Assembly (NCBI GenBank): GCA_009982845.1
Contig: JAADKB010000003.1
Coordinates: forward strand, 2,480,001 to 2,544,000
Reading direction: 5' to 3'
DNA: 64,000 nucleotides
DNA from: Delphinella strobiligena
Taxonomy: Eukaryota; Ascomycota; Dothideomycetes; Dothideales; Dothioraceae
The notes under the pieces are model-generated. The model did not search any database and had not been told where the DNA came from. It worked only from the letters and a program-made list of their open reading frames with translations. Every line of letters begins with the position of its first letter. Position 1 is the first letter of the stretch. This document shows positions 57,954-64,000 of the stretch, in pieces. Both the position numbers and the translations under genes were made by a program.

Positions 57954-58596
57954 CTAAAGAGGCTTCCTAACAGCCGACTTGAAAGGGAAAATCTGAATCT
58001 ACAATCACGTCAGCACGACCATTCATGCAGTACCCACACCTCTCCATTTTCATCCTGGCTTCATCCATCTCTCCTACCACCCCACCACTCCTCTCGAAAT
58101 GCACATATACAATACTAACCTTACTCTCATCCCAAACCCCACTCTTCCAATAAGTATCCTGCTTCAACTTCTCCAAAACCTCCTCCTTGGACTCAGCCAA
58201 AGCCAACATGATAGATCCGTTGATCTTCGGGGACCGGCCCTCCTGAATGGGTTCGTCGAGGCTGGCGCCTCCAAAGAGCCAGAAGCCGGATTCGACATTT
58301 GGTTTTAGGCCTGTGAGGTGATCTCTGGTGGTCATGATGCGTTAGTCTTTGTAGCGAGGAGACGGAGCGGAGATTCAGAAAAGGAGGACGGAAGAGACGA
58401 ATCGGGGATTGATAGAAGGAGAGGAAAAAGAGACATACTGTCTGACGCTCATTCTCTTCTCCAACGCGCCGGCATTGTCGGGGAGGATGACGATCCATTC
58501 GTGCTTTTGTGCCATTGTTGCTGTTGTGCTGAGGGTTCTGAGGGTGGAGGGAAGTCTGAATGGGTTGAGGCGAGTAGAACGGATGATGGAGAACAT
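57954..58596 (-). CDS. YCII-related domain protein with mitochondrial-type leader, 135 aa
   Basis: Three exons (58596-58439, 58324-58120 and 57998-57954) joined by introns of 114 and 121 nt (GTATGT and GTTAGT donors; phases 2 and 0). The short last exon adds IQIFPFKSAVRKPL, the normal end of the domain. The N-terminal ~28 residues are Arg/Ser/Thr-rich without acidic residues (MFSIIRSTRLNPFRLPSTLR), a typical mitochondrial presequence. The rest is a YCII domain: HEWIVILPDN, RMSVRQDHLTGL, GFWLFGGASLDEP, INGSIMLALAESKEEVLEKL and DTYWKSGVWDESK. YCII proteins have a ferredoxin-like fold; bacterial ones include putative dehydratases or hydrolases, but the fungal role is not known. It is transcribed in the same direction as the Pcs60 gene upstream. 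Confidence 0.88.
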
Positions 58597-58884
58597 GTAC
58601 AGTATTTTATGGTCGACAAGATAAGGCTGAGTGCAGATGTGGTTGATGATGTGCTGCTACGAGTACATTATCGGCGCATGTGGGGAACTTCTTGACATGC
58701 GGGGCATGTACATATATCCAGGGTCAAAGCTTGGAGTATTGCCGAAGTCGGAGGAGTGGCACAGGGCTTCAATAGGAACCATACAAGAGGTAGACAATAA
58801 TTGATTACGTGAAATTCGAGTATATCGATGTGTACAGCAAACATGCAACTTTCTATGTGTATTGTCCTTAAAGGCGAGCCCAGC

Positions 58885-60469
58885 TCAAAGCTTGGCTTTT
58901 GGCGTCTCCTTCTTGAGCATAGCCTCGGCCACCATCCTCCTCTGCACCTTGCCAGTGGCAGTCTTGGGCATGAGGTCGGTGAAGAAGACCTTCTTGGGCA
59001 CCTTGAATTTGGCAACCTTGTCAGTCATCCATTTGATCAGCTCCTCTGCTTCCATCTTCTGTCCATCCTTGAGCACGACAGCGACACCGACGTCCTGACC
59101 GTACATCTCGTCGGCGAAGGCAAATGAGACAGCCTCGGCGACCTTGGGGTGCTGTGCCATGGTGTTGTCAAGCTCGATGGGAGAAATCTTCTCACCACCC
59201 TTGTTGATCAACTCCTTGATACGACCGGTGATGATGACGTAGCCATCCTCGTCCTTTTTACCCTGATCACCGGTTCTGAAGAAGCCTTCGGCAGTGAAGG
59301 ACTCCTTGTTGGCCTTGTCGTTGTTGATGTAGCCCTTGGTAACGTTCTCGCCGCGAATAGAAATCTCACCCTCCTTGCCCTGTGCAAGCTGCTTGCCGTC
59401 GGCATCGAGAATGGCGACCTCGACACCCTGACCGAGTCCAACAGAGCCAGGCTTGCGCTTGCCGTGCAGAGGGTTTGATGTCATTTGATGAGCAGCCTCA
59501 GTCATTGCGTAAGCCTCTAGCACGGGAGCATCAAATGCCTTTTCGAGCTCATGGAAAGTCTTTGGGCTCAATGGACTCGAGCAAGACCTGATGAATCTGA
59601 TGTTGGGCTTTGGATTTGGCATGGGGCTCTTGAGAAGGATCTGATGAATGGTGGGCACTGCCGTGTACCAGTTGGCTTTGTGTTCGATAAAGTTGGCCCA
59701 AAAGTCGGAAGCGGAGAACTTGGGAGGCACGACTGCGGATCCACCAGAGAGAAGAGGAGCGAGGAAAGCAGCGAGAAGGCCGTGGACGTGGAAGAGTGGC
59801 ATGACGAGGAGTGTGCGGTCCTTTGGTGAGAGCTCGTAAGTCTTTTGAATGTTTCCTGATATTGACGTTAGCCATCACATACCACCATTAATTCAGAAAT
59901 TACATACTCATTGTCCTGGTGAGGTTCTTGTGGGTCAATGGCACAGCCTTGGGTCTGCCAGTGGTACCGCTGGTGTGAAGGACCAGAGCGACATCATCAG
60001 GTTGAGCCTGCTCGACCTTCTTGTTGCCATTGCCCTTCAGCTTGCCCTCGTCCTTGATGTCCAGAACCACCTCTTTGCCATTCCAGTAGCACTCGGCGAC
60101 TGCAGCCTTGTACTTTTGTGCTGCCTTGACTGCGGGTCCACCAGCCAATCCCTGGGGTACGAGGACGAGTGCTGAGCTCAAGTCGTCAATGTAGAACTCG
60201 AATTCCGATTGCTTGTAGGCTGGGTTGAGTGGAGCAGCGATACCGCGCTGCCATGAAGCTGCGAGGAAGGCGACAATGAATGGATACGAGTTTGGCAGCG
60301 CTATCGAAACTGCTGAGCCCGCTGTGATGCCAAGCTTGGCCAGCTTCTGCTGGAATGCAGTCACATCTGCCGCCAATTGTTTGTATGACACGGTCAATGC
60401 AGCTTTGCCCGGGATGATGACGGCCGTGGCGTCTGATGAGAGGGCGAGAGAGTTGGCGAGCGTCGACAT
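58885..60469 (-). CDS. PCS60: Peroxisomal acyl-CoA synthetase, Pcs60/oxalyl-CoA synthetase type, 510 aa
   Basis: An ANL-superfamily ligase that activates a carboxylic acid with ATP and CoA; the yeast and plant relatives use oxalate. Exon 1 (60469-59908) and exon 2 (59855-58885) join over a 52-nt intron (GTATGT donor, GGCTAAC branch, ATATCAG acceptor, phase 1). Motifs in order: LHTSGTTGRPKAVPLTHKN (ATP/P-loop, about 172-190), MPLFHVHGLLAAF, EAYAMTEAAHQMTSNP, RTGDQGKKDEDGYV, TGRIKELINKGGEKISP and, near the end, PKTATGKVQRR with the catalytic Lys. The last three residues AKL form a PTS1 peroxisomal import signal. The length is close to yeast Pcs60 (543 aa). The start is the ATG before STLANS; an upstream in-frame extension lacks a good start. 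Confidence 0.93.
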
Positions 60470-61430
60470 TATTGCGAGTGACTTGAATTGAGAGGATTTC
60501 AGGAAATGGAAGAAACACTCTGTTATCAATTATTGCCTCCAGAATGTCCACGCTGGTCGTCGAACTTGCTATCTTCGCTTATCCGCCGCCCATGTCATGC
60601 TGCATTCCCGTGTGGGGATATTGACGTGCTCCGGTAACGGACAAACTCCGGACCCGAGCCGACATCTTTTAGCTAAACTCTGCTGTTCAAACATGCAAGG
60701 TATGATACGGTACGCATCTTATGCTTCTGAAGCACAAAAGCTGGACCATATATGGAATTCTCGACTGGGCATGTTGCGTGCTACAGTGCTATGTGACGTC
60801 TGGGAGTACGCGTTTCATCGCTTCTTCTACACGATACTTGATGGTACTTCCTTTCCTGCCGTCTTCAACAGCTCACATACATTCATGTGATAAGGTACTT
60901 TGCTTGCACGTCAACGTGTATGAGACATCCTTCGCATCGGCCTGGTTGTACACTCTCCAGCCATGACTGCTTGTCAGGAAACACAGACATCTGGATCGTT
61001 TGATTCGCCATCTCAAGCTTCTGCCACGTTGTGTCCACGACTCTGTAACTTCCTCTCTCGCTTTCACTGAAAGCCATTCCTCCAGGGATCTGCCATGGCC
61101 ACTCATCGCAGGCTTGTCAAGATTACTAGCCACGTGCTCCAACACTCTGTGTTTGACCTGACCAATGATTGATCATGGCATTTCCCATGCCTCCCACCGT
61201 CGATACAAGTTTGCTTCACCAGTGCCACCGCGACGCGCTGAAGATTGGCTGCGGAACCACCTTCCTATCACATGCATGGATGGTATAAGCTAGCATGTCT
61301 TCTTCCACACTTCAACCCTCACACAAGCCTGCTAGCTTGCTCAGGGAGCGAACTGTGAGCGGACTTATCGAGGAAACCTGACACGCAACTTTTCTGCTTC
61401 TTGACTCCATCCACTGTCTCTGAGTCTTAT
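60470..61430. other. intergenic, nothing recognised
   Basis: Promoter of the Pcs60 gene on the left; no frame of interest. Confidence 0.45.
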
Positions 61431-62531
61431 ATGATGGCAACCTCTACCACTGTTCTTGAAGTTCTGCAGTCCTCGGTTACACTCGCCCAGACGCCTCACC
61501 GTGTGATTAATCATTTCACCGGGCAAGAGTCTCCGCGCATGGAATCGTTACGGCGAAGGGGGACTCCGAAGATAGCCACCAACGTTACCGACACCACTCT
61601 CGGTCTCGACAACATACCTTTCCTGATAGGCGGCTACGATGAATACCGCATCAGCCGAAGAATATCGATGGCTTCTTCAATATCATGACATATACCAACG
61701 AGGAGCTGGTTCAGCCGATCTCCGCCGCCTTTCGTCACCTCGGGTCGTGCTGGAGTACTTCCACAGCCGACAGAGGAAGACCTAGGGCTGGGCGGCTTCT
61801 CTTTGGGTACTGTCCTGAAGGCACCAATAGGGTGAGAGCAATCGCAATCCTCATCCATAACGCTGCCCAAATATCACGAACGGAGTGGGATAATCCTCGC
61901 AATGCTAGAAAGAATACTAGGGTGATGTTGGACGAGGCTCATTGGTTAGTTTTCCAGATTAGCGACATATGGGAGTTTGCTGATAAGAACTAGGCAAGCA
62001 TATGAAGAAGAATGCCCGCAAGTCTTGATTTTCGACGGCATGACCCTTATTCGACTCGATTTTTGCAATGTCGGAATGGATATTGCAGCCACCAAACACA
62101 TCCAGTACGATATGGTATACGATCATCCATACCAAGAGCACGACCTTGGTGCTCCATCAGCAATCGTCTCTGTTCAGGATTTAGACCACATCAGCTATAG
62201 TGGTCATGGACGGAGCACAATGCGCGAAGTCCTGTACGATACCCTTCTCACAGGTCTAAGACGCATAATCTGCTGCAGGCTGTCGCCCCCAATGCCGATA
62301 TACTACAATGGTTCGCAATACCAATCCGCGTGGTTTGACTGGCTAGGCGAGATGCGCCTCTCGCAAGACGGACATGACGCCTTTCCCGGGCTGGAATTTG
62401 AAGTACAGCTTCGTGTCGTTCCCAACATGGCACCATTGAGTTCAGGAGGCATCCGTGGACGAGGTTTTGGCTTGCTGTGGGTGTTTGTGGCTCCCGGCTA
62501 TCAGCTTCAACCTGTGTCTGTGATATTCTAG
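61431..62531 (+). CDS. PD-(D/E)XK-like family member C, site lost, 5' part uncertain or broken
   Basis: Third member of the family. From about 61650 the conserved blocks are clear: MTYTNEELVQPISAAFRHLG, RLLFGYCPE, a strand that in member B carries the active site, then SRTEWDNP. A 49-nt intron (61945-61993; GTTAGT donor, AACTAG acceptor, phase 2) leads to QAYEEECPQVLIFDGMTLIR, STMREVLYDTLLTGLRRIIC and a C-terminal RLSQDGH. The catalytic D and ExK positions read L and LIH, so no nuclease site remains. The upstream 80 codons from ATG 61431 are open but in another frame. A possible 71-nt intron (GTTACC donor near 61585, GCATCAG acceptor near 61655) would join them, yet it is weak. Either an unusual intron or a frameshift explains it. 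Confidence 0.5.
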
Positions 62532-62928
62532 CATTCTTTTGGGCAAGGGATGAACACTTGAGGTTCTGAGAGATAATTTGTAATGAAAGTCTGTATCCAT
62601 CCCTTTCCAACCAGAAAGGTACCTTGGGAAGACAGATAGTCTGCGGTGCTTTGGTCAGATGATTTTATTTTGGCCCAGAATAGAAAAGCCTAAGCGATCC
62701 TGTTGACACAGAGCGACCTTGAAATTGTTGATGACCAAGGACAAAGCAAGCTCGAAGATGACGTAACATGAGCAGATCTTTCCATTCCACATCCGGCACA
62801 GAAAAAGAGCAAGAAACAAAATAATCACAGAAATCACAAAGCAGTCAAGCAATCATGAAAACCCTTCTCATTCCTCTCAGCATCACAAGTACAGAAATAG
62901 ATCTAGAGATCCCCACCTCCCTCAATGC
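62532..62928. other. intergenic between convergent genes
   Basis: Nothing recognised; A-rich on one side near 62810-62825. Confidence 0.45.
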
Positions 62929-63573
62929 TCACACCACAGTCAAAGCACGTCCAAACCTCACCAAATCCTCAAACCTCAATCGTCCCTCCCCCTTCCTCGC
63001 AGCAATCTCCCCAACCAACCCCTTCACCTTCCTCAACGCGACATCCTCCCAGTCCTCCCCCATCCCCAAAAACTCAATCTCCTCGCCCCGATAAACTTGT
63101 TTCAACAGCACCTTCGCAGTCCCCAAATCCACATCAATCGCCGCCTGAACCGCAGACGTGCCATTGCAAACGGGAAAATAGACGCGGAGCTGGAGTCTAT
63201 CAATCCTGGCTAACAAATTGGGCGCGAGAGTTTCGTAGCGCAGATGGACGTCTAGCCAGTCGTCTTGCTCGCGGAGAGGTGTTTCGGGGGAGTTCGAGGT
63301 GTAGGGGTCGTAGGAGGGGTATTCGAGGACGAAGCGGGTGTGCTGGTAGTAGATTGGCAGGGCTTCGTGCCGGATTTGCTGGGAGACGGAGAGCAGGGAG
63401 GGGAGGTGGGTCCATAGGGCGGGGGATAGGTGGGGCGTGAAGTGGTGGATGTAGATTTCGGTGCGGAGTTCGGGGGGCAGTGCCATGAAGGGGGCGGGAG
63501 TGGGTGGGGTGGGGTGGTTCGAAGTCTCTGGGTTGCGCGGTGGGTTGGTTGGATGGGCTGGTGGGGACTGCAT
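62929..63573 (-). CDS. F-box-like (2EXR-type) fungal protein, 214 aa
   Basis: The minus frame is open from 63786, but the part before ATG 63573 reads as non-coding, so the start is placed at MQSPPAHPTN. A Pro-rich N-terminus of about 28 residues is followed by FMALPPELRTEIYIHHF (about 30-46), the typical fungal F-box-like start, then LLSVSQQIRHEALPIYYQ, which follows it in this family. The rest has mixed secondary structure and ends RFEDLVRFGRALTVV. Such proteins are very numerous in Pezizomycotina; the roles of most are unknown, and a ubiquitin-ligase adaptor role is only an assumption. Confidence 0.75.
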   Translation of the reverse strand: MQSPPAHPTNPPRNPETSNHPTPPTPAPFMALPPELRTEIYIHHFTPHLSPALWTHLPSLLSVSQQIRHEALPIYYQHTRFVLEYPSYDPYTSNSPETPLREQDDWLDVHLRYETLAPNLLARIDRLQLRVYFPVCNGTSAVQAAIDVDLGTAKVLLKQVYRGEEIEFLGMGEDWEDVALRKVKGLVGEIAARKGEGRLRFEDLVRFGRALTVV

Positions 63574-64000
63574 GGTTGGGAGATTGGATTTTCTTCCTGT
63601 GTAAGGGTTCGATTTGGTTGAGAGATAATTTTTGTGGAATTGATTGGGGATTGAGTTGAGGTAGTCCGGTATATGATAGCAGTAGCTTCGATGGTGCGAA
63701 TGAGTCGTTCTCGGAAGATCTTCTCTGATTTTGTCGTTGTCTTGCAATGGTAAGTAGTGAGGGTGTCCAGGTGTACTCAACCTCACAGACTTGTTTGCTC
63801 TAATCGATATTGATCACGTCGATGGAATCCGATATGACGCGGTCAGCAGCGGCGCTGTCATATGCCTCCTGACATTATAAATTTTGACATGCAGATGATG
63901 CAGGATGTGCAGCGAATAGCATCAGTGAGCCTGATTAGCCGAAAATGTGGATCTTGTACTGTGGGATGTGTAAAACATTGAGAAATGACCATGGTAAACA
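63574..64000. other. window end, nothing recognised
   Basis: Upstream region of the F-box-like gene; no further gene starts before the end of the window. Confidence 0.45.

Overview
This is a window of filamentous ascomycete (Pezizomycotina) nuclear DNA, probably Dothideomycetes. The reasons are short spliceosomal introns (41-121 nt, mostly about 50-65, with GTANGT donors and CTAAC/CTGAC branch sites), GPI-anchored Ser/Ala-rich wall proteins, a BIM1/X325 copper protein, DUF3431 proteins, plant-cell-wall pectinesterase and a LINE retrotransposon wrecked by RIP-like C-to-T and G-to-A mutation. The class assignment is inference; no marker gene fixes it. All exon joins given here were worked out by hand from splice signals, reading phase and family fit.

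Left part (1-29 kb), mostly core genome. After two unrecognised genes (796-1734 and 5933-7936) and a GPI wall protein (9410-10135) comes a run of housekeeping genes: ORC4 with an N-terminal PHD finger and AT-hook (10877-13690), a second small GPI protein, the inner-nuclear-membrane protein Nur1, V-ATPase subunit F, the sterol/phospholipid transfer protein Npc2, a membrane-anchored double-psi beta-barrel protein, a Ser-rich protein with an ambiguous 5' end, the Paf1-complex subunit Cdc73, and a seven-exon BIM1/X325 copper protein. A kilobase of unrelated tandem arrays (26.66-27.65 kb) lies between the last two.

Middle part (30-53 kb), accessory and gene-poor. A LINE occupies about 30.2-35.5 kb: its 5' four kilobases are extremely AT-rich, its RNase H end much less so, and a tandem dimer with TCAA tails follows it. 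Then come a Ser/Pro-rich gene, a 5'-truncated GDSL esterase, a transporter-like/DUF3431 fusion protein, a decayed and an intact copy of a small secreted cysteine protein, a DUF3431 fragment, a broken Thr-rich gene and a two-domain pectinesterase. This mix of secreted proteins, duplicates and broken genes beside a RIPed repeat looks like a plant-interaction or accessory compartment.

Right part (53-64 kb). Three paralogues of a family I cannot name (53272-54480 +, 57112-55129 -, 61431-62531 +) share a core with the layout of a PD-(D/E)XK nuclease fold. Only the middle one keeps the D...ExK residues; the other two have lost them. Between the second and third sit two ordinary metabolic genes, a YCII-domain protein with a mitochondrial-type leader and a peroxisomal Pcs60-type acyl-CoA synthetase. 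An F-box-like gene ends the window. The three-gene family is the best candidate here for something undescribed.
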